Of a DNA stretch of 64,000 bases, positions 52,660 to 62,364 are shown piece by piece. The stretch is from positions 84,192 to 148,191 of the forward strand of contig CAVWFK010000036.1 of NCBI GenBank assembly GCA_963754235.1, read 5' to 3'. A program made the position numbers and the translations under genes. This stretch comes from DATAYA01 sp963754235 (GTDB lineage Bacteria; Pseudomonadota; Alphaproteobacteria; Acetobacterales; Acetobacteraceae). The notes beneath the pieces are model-generated. The model had not been told where the DNA came from and did no database searches. It was given only the letters and a program-made list of their open reading frames with translations. Numbering within the stretch: the stretch's first letter is position 1; every line of letters begins with the position of its first letter.

Positions 52660-53928
52660 ATGCCGCTCCGCGACCGCTTTCTAGAATTCTTGCGTCGGCG
52701 CCTTGCCGGCACCGCGCTACCACTGCGCGTGGCGTTCTGGGACGGCGGCGTGTTCGACTTCGCGCCCGCCCCCATCGTCACCATCAGGATCCGCTCGCCG
52801 CGGGTGATGCGCCTGTTCCTGACCGGGAACATGGGCCGGCTCGGAGAAGCCTACGTCGAGGGCGACATCGGGGTGGAGGGCCGGTTGCAGGACGTGCTGC
52901 GCATCGGCATCACCATCGCCGAGCGGATCGGCCAGTCGCCGGTGATCCGCAGGATCGCGCCCTTGCTGGCGCGCCTCCCGCGCCGGCACAGCAAGCGGCG
53001 CGATGCCGAGGCGATCAGCTATCATTACGACGTCTCGAATCGCTTCTACGCGCTCTGGCTCGATCGCCACATGGTCTATTCCTGCGCATATTACCACACC
53101 GGCAAGGAGGATCTGGACACTGCGCAGGAGCAGAAGCTCGATCATATCTGCCGCAAGCTGAACCTTCAGCCCGGCGAGCGACTGCTCGACATCGGCTGCG
53201 GCTGGGGCGGGCTGCTGCGGTGGGCGGCGCAGCACTATGGTATCGACGGGGTCGGTGTCACGCTGAGCCGCCAGCAATACGAGTATGCCCGGCAGGCGGT
53301 GACCGAGGCCGGGCTTGGCCCGCGCGTCGAAATCCGGCTGCAAGACTATCGTGACATCCCGGAGCAGCCACAGTTCGATAAAATCGTCTCGGTCGGCATG
53401 TACGAGCATGTCGGCATCGCGAACCTGCCGCAGTACTTCGCCATCATTGCCCGGCTGCTGAAGGAGGGAGGTGCGGTGTTGAACCACGGCATTACGGTGA
53501 GCGATCGAGACGGCCATGCCAAGGGGCCGCCGGGGGGCGAGTTCATCGACCGCTACGTGTTCCCCGGCGGCGAGCTGCCGCATATCTCACGCGTGCTGTA
53601 CGAGATCGCGGGCGCAGGACTGGAGGTCACCGACATGGAGGATCTCCGGTCGCATTATCCGCCCACCTTGCTCGCCTGGGTGCGCCGGCTGGAAGCGCAG
53701 AAGGAGCCGGCGATCGAAGCCGCCGGCGAGAAGCGCTTCCGCATCTGGCGCATGTACATGGCCGGCATGGCCTACGCATTCGATCGCGGCCTGCTGTCGG
53801 TGGCCCAGGTGCTGGCGGTCAAGCCGACCCGGGCGGGCCTGGGGCCGCGGCCGTGGACGCGCGCCCATCAGTACGTATCGGGCGCCGCCGTGCCCCTGAC
53901 CGGGGCGCTCGACTGGGGCAATATCTGA
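52660..53928 (+). CDS. cfa: Cyclopropane-fatty-acyl-phospholipid synthase
   Basis: 422 residues. The N-terminal lipid-binding part is followed by the SAM-methyltransferase domain: AISYHYDVSNRFYALWLDRH, MVYSCAYYH, LLDIGCGWGGLLRWAAQHYG (SAM motif), VGVTLSRQQYEYA, KIVSVGMYEHVG and FIDRYVFPGGELPHISR. It methylenates unsaturated acyl chains of membrane phospholipids, usually on entry to stationary phase or acid stress. Overlaps the AI-2E-type transporter gene by 61 bases tail to tail. Confidence 0.93.
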   Translation: MPLRDRFLEFLRRRLAGTALPLRVAFWDGGVFDFAPAPIVTIRIRSPRVMRLFLTGNMGRLGEAYVEGDIGVEGRLQDVLRIGITIAERIGQSPVIRRIAPLLARLPRRHSKRRDAEAISYHYDVSNRFYALWLDRHMVYSCAYYHTGKEDLDTAQEQKLDHICRKLNLQPGERLLDIGCGWGGLLRWAAQHYGIDGVGVTLSRQQYEYARQAVTEAGLGPRVEIRLQDYRDIPEQPQFDKIVSVGMYEHVGIANLPQYFAIIARLLKEGGAVLNHGITVSDRDGHAKGPPGGEFIDRYVFPGGELPHISRVLYEIAGAGLEVTDMEDLRSHYPPTLLAWVRRLEAQKEPAIEAAGEKRFRIWRMYMAGMAYAFDRGLLSVAQVLAVKPTRAGLGPRPWTRAHQYVSGAAVPLTGALDWGNI

Positions 53929-54983
53929 ACCGCGTCCGGCTCGGCAGCGCCCCCGGGCGCGATCGGCTCGGCGTAGTAGTGCCGCAGGATGAGCCGGATG
54001 CAGGCGGCGACCGGCACGGCGAACAGCAGCCCGATCACGCCGAACAGCATCGCGCCGCAGACGAAGGCGAACATCACCACCACCGGATGCACCTTCACCG
54101 AGCGGCCGAGCACCAGCGGACCGACCAGATTGTCGATCGAGAGGCGCAGTGCGATCGCGTATCCCATAAGGAAGATGAGCCCGGCCGTACTGGTCTGCTG
54201 CAGCCCCGTCAGTCCCACCAGCACCATCGATGTCATCGGTCCGACCGCCGGGATCAGCTCGAGCATTCCCACCGCGATCGACAGCAGCACCGAATGCGGA
54301 AGATGGAACAGCAGTCCGAAGCCGAGCCAGCCGGCGACCGATGTGTACAGCACCACCGCGCAGATGCCGACGATGTAGCGCCGCAGCATCGGCACGAGCT
54401 TCGGCAGCAATTCGATCACGGAGTTTCGCCGTTCCGGCGGCAGCAGCCGGATCGCTCCGGCCGCAAGTTGCGGGCCGGATGCCATGAAATAGGGGATGAG
54501 CACCAGGGTGAGGAAGCCGCCGACGATGAAGCCGATGCCGATCGTGGCGAAGGCGGCCAGTTGCGGCGGACCGATCAGGTTGCTCATGCCCTGGAAGGCG
54601 GCGGCGGTGATCGCATCCGGCGTGTAGGTGGTTCCGAACAGCTTGATCCCATGCGGACCGATGGCCGTCGTGATCAGTTCGTGCGCGATCTGCGGCAGCC
54701 GGCCGGCGACGCTCACCAGGTCTTGCGTGGCCGTGCGACCGATCCAGAAGCCGACGAAGCCAAAGAAACCGACGACAAGGAGATAAAGCAGCAGCACGGC
54801 GGGCCAGCGCCGGCCGCCCATTCGTCGCTGCGCCCAGGCGAGCACCGGTTGCAGGACGAAGCCGATCACCGCGGCGATGATGAAGGGAATGACCGCGTAG
54901 CGCACGGCCCACAACACCCCCGCCGTGACCACCAGAGTGGCGAAGATCGGCCACCCGCCAACGATGGAACGGCGTTCGCTCAC
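53868..54983 (-). CDS. AI-2E/PerM-family transporter
   Basis: 371 residues with seven or so membrane helices: PIFATLVVTAGVLWAVRYAV, PFIIAAVIGFVLQPVLAWAQ, VLLLYLLVVGFFGFVGFWIG, then IGIGFIVGGFLTLVLIPYFM, VGMLELIPAVGPMTSMVLVG and FGVIGLLFAVPVAACIRLIL. The LELIPAVGP motif is diagnostic. The GTG start overlaps the upstream stop as GTGA. Substrate unknown. Confidence 0.9.
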   Translation of the reverse strand: MSERRSIVGGWPIFATLVVTAGVLWAVRYAVIPFIIAAVIGFVLQPVLAWAQRRMGGRRWPAVLLLYLLVVGFFGFVGFWIGRTATQDLVSVAGRLPQIAHELITTAIGPHGIKLFGTTYTPDAITAAAFQGMSNLIGPPQLAAFATIGIGFIVGGFLTLVLIPYFMASGPQLAAGAIRLLPPERRNSVIELLPKLVPMLRRYIVGICAVVLYTSVAGWLGFGLLFHLPHSVLLSIAVGMLELIPAVGPMTSMVLVGLTGLQQTSTAGLIFLMGYAIALRLSIDNLVGPLVLGRSVKVHPVVVMFAFVCGAMLFGVIGLLFAVPVAACIRLILRHYYAEPIAPGGAAEPDAVQILPQSSAPVRGTAAPDTY

Positions 54984-56182
54984 GGGAATTCGACCGCGGA
55001 TGGCCGGTCGGGCGCAGCGGGCCGGCCGCTTGCGCAGGCGCGGCCCTTCCAGGTGACGCGCCCGGTGGCGTGAAGCAGGACGCTGTAAAATCCGATCATC
55101 GCCGCCAGGGTGACACCGATCGGGAACAGCAGGACGTAGGCAATCGGGACCCGGAAGTGGCGTGCGGTGCCCCCCTGCACCCCCAGCACGATCGCCGAGC
55201 CGGCGAGGGCGAAAGCGAGTCCGAGGCAACTCGCGACCGACGGCCGCGCCAGCGCCGCAACGCCGATCGCGATCGGCAGGGCCGGCACTCCCCAAGCGAC
55301 GATCACGCCGCCCAATGCCGCAGCGATGGTGCCGGCCGCGTCGCCCATGATCTCGATCGCGTTCTTGGAGAACCCTTGCCAGAGAGAGGCAAGGCCGGTG
55401 TACATCCGCGTGCGCGCGAGATGCTCGGCCCCGAGCACGCGGAATCGCCAGCCGCCTCGCTTGACCAGCCCGGCCAGCGCCTTGTCCTCGCAGATCGCGC
55501 CACGAACCGCGGCGTGCCCGCCCACGGCGAAATAGACGTCGCGCCGGATCAGGATGAACTGCCCATTGGCGGTGACCTCGGACGATTCCGGATCGTCCAC
55601 CTGGTGCAGATTTGTCGCGCAGGCGATCATCAGCGCGGCCGGCGGCATGATCAGCCGTTCCCAGAAGCTGCCCAACTCCTGGAACGGGTGCAGCGAGAGC
55701 ATGTCGATGCCCTGCGATTGCGCCGTCTGCACCGCCGCCGCGATCAGGTCGGGGGCGGCGCGAACGTCGGCGTCGATGAAGCAGAGCCATTCGCCGCGGC
55801 TCGACAGGGCGCCGCGCCAGCAGGCATGGGGCTTGCCCATCCAGCCCTTCGGCAGCGGGCCGGCGTCGAACAGCGCCAGCCGAGGCTCGGCAGCGAAACC
55901 GGCACGCACCACCGTCGCCGTGCCGTCCTCGGAATCGTCATCGACCGTCAGAACCGCGTAATCCGACGTCATGTCGTTTTGACGCAACAGCCCCCTCAGA
56001 CAGAGGAGGATATTCTCGGCCTCGTTGCGGACCGGGATGATGACCGAGACCGGCGGCAACGGCACCGCAGGCTTGCGGACAGTGACCGGGGCCGCCCTGT
56101 GGGCGCGGAGCTGCCGGACGACCCGAACGAGCAGCCAAACCATCAGCGCGAGCCACCCCACGCCGGGGAGCAGGAAGGCCAT
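54980..56182 (-). CDS. Membrane glycosyltransferase, GT2 (HpnB-like)
   Basis: 400 residues. One N-terminal helix, then a GT-A domain: VSVIIPVRNEAENILLCLRG, AVLTVDDDSEDGTATVVRAG, WLCFIDADVRAAPDLIAAAV (DxD), and ICEDKALAGLVKRGGWRFRV. Three or four C-terminal helices follow. The layout is like hopanoid-associated HpnB or carotenoid glycosyltransferases; no hopanoid gene is next to it. The start overlaps the previous stop as TGATG. Confidence 0.8.
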   Translation of the reverse strand: MAFLLPGVGWLALMVWLLVRVVRQLRAHRAAPVTVRKPAVPLPPVSVIIPVRNEAENILLCLRGLLRQNDMTSDYAVLTVDDDSEDGTATVVRAGFAAEPRLALFDAGPLPKGWMGKPHACWRGALSSRGEWLCFIDADVRAAPDLIAAAVQTAQSQGIDMLSLHPFQELGSFWERLIMPPAALMIACATNLHQVDDPESSEVTANGQFILIRRDVYFAVGGHAAVRGAICEDKALAGLVKRGGWRFRVLGAEHLARTRMYTGLASLWQGFSKNAIEIMGDAAGTIAAALGGVIVAWGVPALPIAIGVAALARPSVASCLGLAFALAGSAIVLGVQGGTARHFRVPIAYVLLFPIGVTLAAMIGFYSVLLHATGRVTWKGRACASGRPAAPDRPSAVEFP

Positions 56183-56982
56183 CAGTTGTGGGCGGCGGAT
56201 GTCACGCCGGTTGTGGCCTGATCCCGTCCGTAGCGCGCAAGCAGGGTCTGCCGGGAGGTCCACAGCTCCTGGCGGGGGCGCAGGAAGGGCTGCCGGCGCA
56301 CCGCGACCGGGTTGAATGCGCGGGTAAGCGCCCAGATTACGATATCCTCGCCGATCGCACGCAGGCTGCCTGGACTGAATTCCCCGGTCTCTATCAGGTC
56401 GAACCCGTAGCGGCGGGCGACCCGCTGGACCCGGCCCTTGCGCCACCCGCCAGAGAGTGCCGCGCAGGCGCAAAACGCCCGCACGCCTAGCCATTCCGGA
56501 TCGGTTTCCACATGGCTCGCCAGGGCGGCGAGGGAGTGCTGGATGCGGTGACGCATCGCGTTTGCCCAGTGCAGGTCCGGGCCGCCCAAGGCGAAGCGTG
56601 GCAGGTGTTCGTTCCAGAGATGGACCACCCCGACCGCTTCGCCCTGGTGGATTTCGGTCGCGTCGGCGAGCCGCAGGTCGGCCCGCGCCTCGGTCATCGC
56701 GATCCGCAGCACGCAGTCCGGATCGGCGGTGAACTCCCGCACGCCGTAATAGCGCCGGAGCACGGCATCTGCGCTGCCGACCACGGTGGCCCAGAGCGTG
56801 TCGTTCCATCGCTCCTGGTCACCGGCCGGGGCGGCGGCCCGAGCAGCACGCCGAAAGCCGGCAAGCCCGCTGCCGGTCCCTTCGGCGAAATCGCGAAGAA
56901 AGCCGAACCCTCTGCCCGTCCGGACAGACGCGGGCGGCTCATCCGTTCCAGCTACCGGCGGCAACGATTCGAGCATCGACAT
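56182..56982 (-). CDS. YkoP-like domain protein
   Basis: 266 residues. DADAVLRRYYGVREFTADPD, CVLRIAMTEARADLRLADAT, VGVVHLWNEHLPRFALGGPD, WANAMRHRIQHSLAALASHV match YkoP-type proteins of unknown function. It is translationally coupled to the glycosyltransferase. An upstream in-frame start at 57282 seems non-coding. Confidence 0.7.
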   Translation of the reverse strand: MSMLESLPPVAGTDEPPASVRTGRGFGFLRDFAEGTGSGLAGFRRAARAAAPAGDQERWNDTLWATVVGSADAVLRRYYGVREFTADPDCVLRIAMTEARADLRLADATEIHQGEAVGVVHLWNEHLPRFALGGPDLHWANAMRHRIQHSLAALASHVETDPEWLGVRAFCACAALSGGWRKGRVQRVARRYGFDLIETGEFSPGSLRAIGEDIVIWALTRAFNPVAVRRQPFLRPRQELWTSRQTLLARYGRDQATTGVTSAAHN

Positions 56983-57412
56983 GGATAACGGCTTTCGGAA
57001 GAATCGGTGCTCCGGTTGTCCACAGCCTGCAACGCGTCTGCTCTCGTCGCGTGCATTCCCGATCAGTGTGTCTGATGTCAAGCACCCGCGTCCATCCGTC
57101 CTGCGGGAGCCGCGGCCGGCAGCGGACGGAGATGACTGCCTCCCTCGCCCCGCTCCCCCCACTCCTCCCCCTGCGGCGCGTCCCGGACGCGTCGTATTCG
57201 CGCCAATCGCGCTGATGTGGCGAACGCCCCCGGTCGAGCGCGGGTTCCGCCGCGTCACGGCGGTTTGCGGTCTCGGCCGCAACGAAAAACCTTGCGCTTC
57301 TTGAAACGATATGATGTACTCTGCAAAAGCAGCGGGCGAGGAGGCGCGGCGATGGCCTGCGCCTGTGGCACCCGAGCATCACCTCCTCGACGTTCCGCGC
57401 AGACGTGGTGCG
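56983..57412. other. Intergenic region, no gene seen
   Basis: About 430 bases with several arginine-rich spurious frames but no convincing gene, ahead of the gmd/rmd remnant. Confidence 0.4.
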
Positions 57413-57715
57413 GCCAAGCTCTACGCCCACTGGATGACGATTAATTACCGCGAAGGCTTCGGCCTGCACGCGTGCTGCGGCATCCTGTTCAACCACGAGA
57501 GCCCGCTGCGCGGCATCGAGTTCGTCACCCGCCGCATCACCGACGGCGTGGCACGGATCAAGCTCGGCCTCGCGCGCGAGCTGGCGCTGGGCAACGTCGC
57601 GCGCGCCCTGCTTGCCGAGGCGCCCGGCTGCAGCTGCTGTTCGCCTCCACCGCCGATGCCCACGGCGCCTCGCTGCGCTCCGGCCTGCCGGTGGCGGAGG
57701 CGGCACCTGGCGGAT
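57413..57715 (+). pseudogene. Fused remnant of gmd and an adjacent SDR (rmd-like) gene
   Basis: AKLYAHWMTINYREGFGLHA, CGILFNHESPLRG, FVTRRITDGVARIKLGLARE and LALGN are the middle of GDP-mannose 4,6-dehydratase. Directly after, LLAEAPGC and, one frame later, QLLFASTADAHGASLRSGLP with VAEAA match an SDR of the GDP-4-keto-6-deoxymannose reductase type. The N-terminal gmd part and everything between are missing. An internal deletion of a gmd-rmd pair explains this. Confidence 0.65.
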
Positions 57716-57772
57716 AGCGTCTGGGCGGATAGTGCGCCCGACCCCATATCCCGGCCAGCAAGGAGGCTTCCG

Positions 57773-58429
57773 ATGTTCGCATTCGCCCGCAAGAAGCTCG
57801 ACCTGCCGACCCCCGCCGAGGCGCTGCCCGGCCGGGACACCAGGATGCCGGTGCCGGCGCGGCACTTCGTCAACGGCCATCCGCTCGCCGGCCCGTTCCC
57901 GGCAGGGATGCAGCAGGCGATCTTCGGCCTCGGCTGCTTCTGGGGGGCGGAGCGCAAGTTCTGGCAGACCCCGGGCGTCTACTCCACGGCAGTCGGCTAT
58001 GCCGGCGGTGTCACGCCGAACCCGACCTATGAGGAGGTGTGTTCCGGCCGCACCGGCCATGCCGAGGTCGTACTGGTGGTGTTCGACCCGGCGGTGGTCA
58101 GCTACGCCGACCTCTTGCGCGTGTTCTGGGAGAGCCACGACCCGACCCAGGGGATGCGCCAGGGGAACGATACCGGCACCCAGTACCGCTCGGCGATCTA
58201 CGCGACCACGCCCGAGCAGCGCCGGCAGGCGGAGGCCTCGCGCGACGCCTACGCCCAGGCGCTGAAGCGGGCAGGCCACGGCGCGGTCACCACCGAGATC
58301 GCCGATGCGCCCGCGTTCTACTATGCCGAGGACTATCACCAGCAGTACCTCGCCAAGAACCCGGCCGGCTATTGCGGCATCGGCGGCACCGGGGTCGCCT
58401 GCCCCGTTGGGCTGACCGCCGCGGCCTAA
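57773..58429 (+). CDS. msrA: Peptide methionine (S)-S-oxide reductase
   Basis: 218 residues. The catalytic motif is AIFGLGCFWGAERKFWQTPG. VYSTAVGYAGGVTPNPTYEE, VCSGRTGHAEVVLVVFDPA and DYHQQYLAKNPAGYCGIGGT, with the resolving Cys region near the end, complete the family pattern. It reduces S-methionine sulfoxide in damaged proteins. AGGAGG lies just ahead of ATG 57773. The frame is open upstream through the gmd remnant, but that part is not MsrA. Confidence 0.94.
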   Translation: MFAFARKKLDLPTPAEALPGRDTRMPVPARHFVNGHPLAGPFPAGMQQAIFGLGCFWGAERKFWQTPGVYSTAVGYAGGVTPNPTYEEVCSGRTGHAEVVLVVFDPAVVSYADLLRVFWESHDPTQGMRQGNDTGTQYRSAIYATTPEQRRQAEASRDAYAQALKRAGHGAVTTEIADAPAFYYAEDYHQQYLAKNPAGYCGIGGTGVACPVGLTAAA

Positions 58430-58508
58430 GGCGGCCCGGCGTAGTCAGCGGTGTAGTCAAAGCCTGGGCCTTGCGCGGGCACGGCGCCCTGCGCCACCCT
58501 CGCCCGCG

Positions 58509-59543
58509 ATGCCGCGTCCCAAAACTCGTCCCGACGCCGCGGAAGCCCCGCCGGCGGCCGGCGGCTTTGCACCGCTCGCGACCGAGCGCCTGACGCTCCG
58601 CCCGCTGCGCGCTGCCGACGCCGAGGCGCTGCACCGGCTGGTCAACGACTGGGAGGTGGTGCGGATGCTGTCGCACCTGCCGTTCCCCTATCCGCGTCCT
58701 CTGGCCGATGAGTTCATCGCCGCCGCCGCCGCCGGTCTCGCCGCCGGCGCCGCCTACCACCTCGCCATCACCGGCCATGACGAGGGAAGCGAGGTGCTGG
58801 TCGGCGCCGTCGGATTGCGGCTCGATCGCGACCGGCGTTCGGCCGCACTCGGCTACTGGATCGGCCGCCGTTTCTGGGGCCACGGCGTCGCCAGCGAGGC
58901 GGCCGGCCGGCTGGCGCGCTGGGCGCTCGCCAATCTCGACCTCGAATGCCTGAGCGCCGGCGTCTCGATCGACAATCCCGCTTCGGCCGCCGTCCTCGCC
59001 CGGATCGGCTTCCGCGAGATCGGAACCGGCCGCGAGCCGTTCCTCGCCCGCGGCGGCGAGCAGGAGGTGCGGCGCTTCGAGGCGACGCGCGAGGATCTGT
59101 TCGGTGCCGTCGAGGGCGATGCCGCCGCGGCGCCCGCCGGCGCCACGCCGCTGCTGCTGGTCGCCGCCTGCGGCCTGATCGACAGCGACGGCCGCGTCCT
59201 GCTCGCGCGCCGGCCGGAGGGCAAGAAGCTCGCCGGCCTCTGGGAATTTCCCGGCGGCAAGCTCGAACCCGGCGAGACGCCCGAGGCGGCACTGATCCGA
59301 GAGCTGAAAGAGGAGCTGGGCATCGACGTGACCGAGGCCTGCCTCGCCCCGTTCGCCTTCGCCTCCCACGCCTATCCGCGCTTTCACCTGCTGATGCCGC
59401 TGTTCCTGTGCCGCCGCTGGCAGGGCCGCGTCGAGCCGCTGGAGGGCCAGACGCTCGCCTGGGTGCGGCCGCAGAAGCTGATGGAATATCCCGTCCCGCC
59501 CGCCGACCGCCCTCTGATCCCGCTGCTGCGCGATTTCCTCTGA
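58509..59543 (+). CDS. GNAT acetyltransferase - Nudix (MutT-like) fusion
   Basis: 344 residues. Residues about 20-195 are a RimJ/RimL-type GNAT domain (TERLTLRPLRAADAEALHRL, ALGYWIGRRFWGHGVASEAA, VSIDNPASAAVLARIGFREI). Residues about 215-340 are a Nudix hydrolase with box GGKLEPGETPEAALIRELKE followed by ELGI, and a MutT-like substrate side. The Nudix half likely removes 8-oxo-dGTP. Such two-domain proteins are found in related bacteria. Confidence 0.9.
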   Translation: MPRPKTRPDAAEAPPAAGGFAPLATERLTLRPLRAADAEALHRLVNDWEVVRMLSHLPFPYPRPLADEFIAAAAAGLAAGAAYHLAITGHDEGSEVLVGAVGLRLDRDRRSAALGYWIGRRFWGHGVASEAAGRLARWALANLDLECLSAGVSIDNPASAAVLARIGFREIGTGREPFLARGGEQEVRRFEATREDLFGAVEGDAAAAPAGATPLLLVAACGLIDSDGRVLLARRPEGKKLAGLWEFPGGKLEPGETPEAALIRELKEELGIDVTEACLAPFAFASHAYPRFHLLMPLFLCRRWQGRVEPLEGQTLAWVRPQKLMEYPVPPADRPLIPLLRDFL

Positions 59544-59557
59544 TTTCGGAGCCGCCG

Positions 59558-60318
59558 ATGGCCGAGAACCCGACCGCCTGCCTGCTGGTGATCGGCAACG
59601 AGATCCTCTCGGGCCGCACGCAGGACACCAACATCCGGTTCCTCGCCGGCCGGCTTTCGGAACTCGGCATCCCGCTGCGGGAGGTGCGGGTGATCCCCGA
59701 CGTCGCCGAGACGATCGTGCGCACCGTGAACGAGGTGCGGGCGCGGTTCGACCACGTGTTCACCACCGGCGGCATCGGCCCGACGCACGACGACATCACC
59801 AGCGAATGCGTCGCCGCCGCCTTCGGCGTGCCGTGGGAGACGCATGCGGAGGCGTGGGCACGGATGGAGCGGCACTACAAGCCGGGCGAGTTCAACGCCG
59901 CCCGGCAGCGGATGGCGACGATGCCGCGCGGGGCACGCCTGATCGACAATCCGATTTCCATTGCACCGGGCTTCAGCATTGCCAACTGTGCATGTCATGG
60001 CCGGTGTGCCACGGGTCATGCAGGCGATGTTCGAGGCGCTGGCCCCGAGCCTGCTGCGGCGGCCCGCCGGTGCTCTCGCGCGCGGTGCACAGCAAGGGCG
60101 TGCCGGAAGGGGTGATCGCCGAGCGCCTCAGCGAAATCCAGCGCCGCTATCCAGCGCTGGAGATCGGCAGCTATCCTTATTATCGCGCGACCGGAAACGG
60201 GGTCGCGATCGTCGCCAAGGGCACCGATGCCGAGGCCGCCAACGCGGCGATCGCGGAGGTGACGGTCGCGATGCGCGAACTGGGCGGCACACCCGAGCCG
60301 GGCGAGCCGGCGCAATAG
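59558..60318 (+). pseudogene. MoCF/CinA-N-domain molybdopterin-binding-like protein, frameshifted
   Basis: ACLLVIGNEILSGRTQDTNI, RVIPDVAETIVRTVNEVRAR and HVFTTGGIGPTHDDITSECV are the MoCF fold of CinA-N/MoeA-like proteins. After APGFSI the frame changes (VHVMAGVPRVMQAMFEALAP near 59990) and again near 60055, then SKGVPEGVIAERLSEIQRRY and YYRATGNGVAIVAKGT complete a protein of about 253 residues. It starts 14 bases after the fusion gene, likely co-transcribed. Confidence 0.82.
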
Positions 60319-60426
60319 GGCGCTCTCTCCCCCACCGAAATCCTTGCACCGCTGTCCGAATCCCGCACGCTCGCCCGTCATGGGGTCGGGCGCCGATCCC
60401 GCGCGTCCGATGCCGGAGAAAGAGCG

Positions 60427-60779
60427 ATGCACTACACCATCCTGATCTACGAGACCGAGGCCGACTTCGCCGCCCGCACCGACCCGCAGCAGAAGGCGGA
60501 GTACTGGGCCGCGTGGCCGCCCTATTCGCAGGCGATGAAGGATGCGGGCGTGTTCGTCAGCGGCGCCGGCCTGCAGCCGCCCGCGACCGCGACCACCCTG
60601 CAACTCCAGGACGGCCGCACCCGGGTGCAAGACGGCCCCTATGCCGATACCAAGGAGCAGCTCGGCGGGTTCTTCATCATCGAGGTGCCGCATCTCGACG
60701 CGGCACTCGACTGGGCGGGGCGATGCGCGCGGCTGCCGGGGGCGGTGATCGAGGTCCGCCCCAACCTCCGACTTGCTGA
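60427..60779 (+). pseudogene. YCII-related protein, frameshift near the end
   Basis: MHYTILIYETEADFAARTDP, YWAAWPPYSQAMKDAGVFVS, VQDGPYADTKEQLGGFFIIE and GAVIEVRPNL form a YCII domain of about 117 residues. A missing C near 60765 hides the natural stop at 60777-60779 and runs the frame into the next gene. YCII proteins of this group are encoded beside SigJ-like sigma factors. Confidence 0.85.
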
Positions 60780-60790
60780 GGAGTGCGGCC

Positions 60791-61149
60791 ATGAACTTCA
60801 CCATCCTGATCCACGAGACGGCGGCGGATTTCGCCGCCCGCACCGACCCCGCCCGGCGGCAGGCGTACTGGTCGCCGCTGCCCGCCTACCTGCAAGCCCT
60901 GAAGGACGCCGGCGTGTTCGTCACCGGCGCCGGCCTCGACCCGCCGCGAGACTGCCGCGAGCCTGCGCCCGCGCGACGGTGCATGGCAGGTGCAGGACGG
61001 GCCATTCGCCGACACGAAGGAGCAGCTCGGCGGCTTCTACGTGATCGACGTGCCGGACCGCGACGCCGCCCTCGCCTGGGCGCGCCGCTACCCGCACAGC
61101 CTCGGCCGCGCGGTCGAGGTCCGCCGCAACCTGACCGGATACGGCTGAG
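60791..61149 (+). pseudogene. Second YCII-related protein, frameshifted
   Basis: MNFTILIHETAADFAARTDP and KDAGVFVTGAGLDPP match the first copy closely; after a break near 60955 the rest reads QVQDGPFADTKEQLGGFYVI and RAVEVRRNLTGYG. A tandem duplicate of the gene upstream. Confidence 0.85.
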
Positions 61150-61152
61150 AGG

Positions 61153-62364
61153 ATGGACGCGCGCCGTGCGGTCGAGCGGGCGGCGCGCGACTCCTATGGC
61201 CGCCTCGTCGCCTTCCTCGCCGCCCGCTCGCATGACGTGGCCGCTGCCGAGGACGCGCTCGGCGATGCGTTTCGCGCGGCGCTGGAAGCCTGGCCGCGGA
61301 CCGGCATCCCGACGCGCCCCGAGGCGTGGCTGCTGACCACCGCAAGGCGCCGCCTGATCGACGGTGCCCGTCATGCCGGCGTGCGCGACGCGGCGCTGCC
61401 CACCCTGCTCGCGGCGGCGGACGAGGCCGAGGACGCGGCCGCGGGCGACAGCATCTTCCCCGACGAGCGGCTGGCACTGCTGTTCGTCTGCGCGCATCCC
61501 GCTATCGACGCCGCGGCGCGGACGCCGCTGATGCTGCAAGTCGTGCTGGGGCTGGACGCGGCGCGCATCGCCTCGGCTTTTCTGGTGCAGCCGGCGGCCA
61601 TGTCGCGACGGCTCGTCCGCGCCAAGGCCAAGATCCGCGACGCCGGCATCCGTTTCGCGCTGCCCGATGCGGGCGATCTGCCCGACCGGCTCGACGCGGT
61701 GCTCGGCGCCATCTACGCCGCCTATGGCAGCGGGTGGGACGATGTGGCCGGCGCCGATCCGCGCCGTCGCGGCCTGGCCGCGGAGGCGATCGATCTCGGC
61801 CGCCTGTTATTGGCCTTGCTGCCGGACGAGCCGGAAGCGCTCGGCCTCCTCGCGCTGATGCTCCACTGCGAGGCGCGCCGGGACGCGCGACGGGGCGAGG
61901 CCGGTGCCTACGTGCCCCTCGCCGAGCAGGACCGGACGCGCTGGTCGCGGCCGATGATCGCCGAAGCCGAGCAGCTTCTTGGCACCGCGTCCCGCGCCGG
62001 TCGGATCGGGCGCTTCCAGCTGGAGGCGGCGATCCAGTCGGCACACGCGGGCGGCGCCGATCCCGAGACGATTGCGTTGCTGATGAGGGGCTGGTCCGGC
62101 AGGCGCCCACCATTGGCGCGCTGGTCGGCCGCGCCGCCGCCATTGCCGAGGCGCGCGACGCCGCCGCCGGCTGGGCACTGCTGGAGGCGATTCCGGCCGA
62201 CATGATCGCCAGCTATCAGCCGGTACTGGGCGCTCGCCGCCCATCTGCTCGCGCGGCTGGACCGGCGCGAAGCCGCTGCCGCCGCCTATGGCCGCGCGAT
62301 CGGCCTCTGCGCCGATCCGGCGATGCGTTCCTTCCTCATCGCCCGCGCCCGCCAGACGCCATAG
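61153..62364 (+). pseudogene. SigJ-like RNA polymerase sigma factor, two frameshifts
   Basis: The ECF-type part is at residues 1-170 (RAARDSYGRLVAFLAARSHD, RPEAWLLTTARRRLIDGARH, LLFVCAHPAIDAAARTPLML, VQPAAMSRRLVRAKAKI). The long C-terminal DUF6596-type region follows (LPDEPEALGLLALMLHCEAR, AEQDRTRWSRPMIAEAEQL). Frame breaks near 62085 and 62225 precede the natural end at the TAG at 62362. Such factors are paired with YCII genes, as here. Confidence 0.85.

Noticed and set aside
57311..58429. A fusion of a dehydratase domain with MsrA
   Set aside because: The upstream part is a broken gmd fragment, and MsrA has its own ribosome-binding site and full-length start at 57773.
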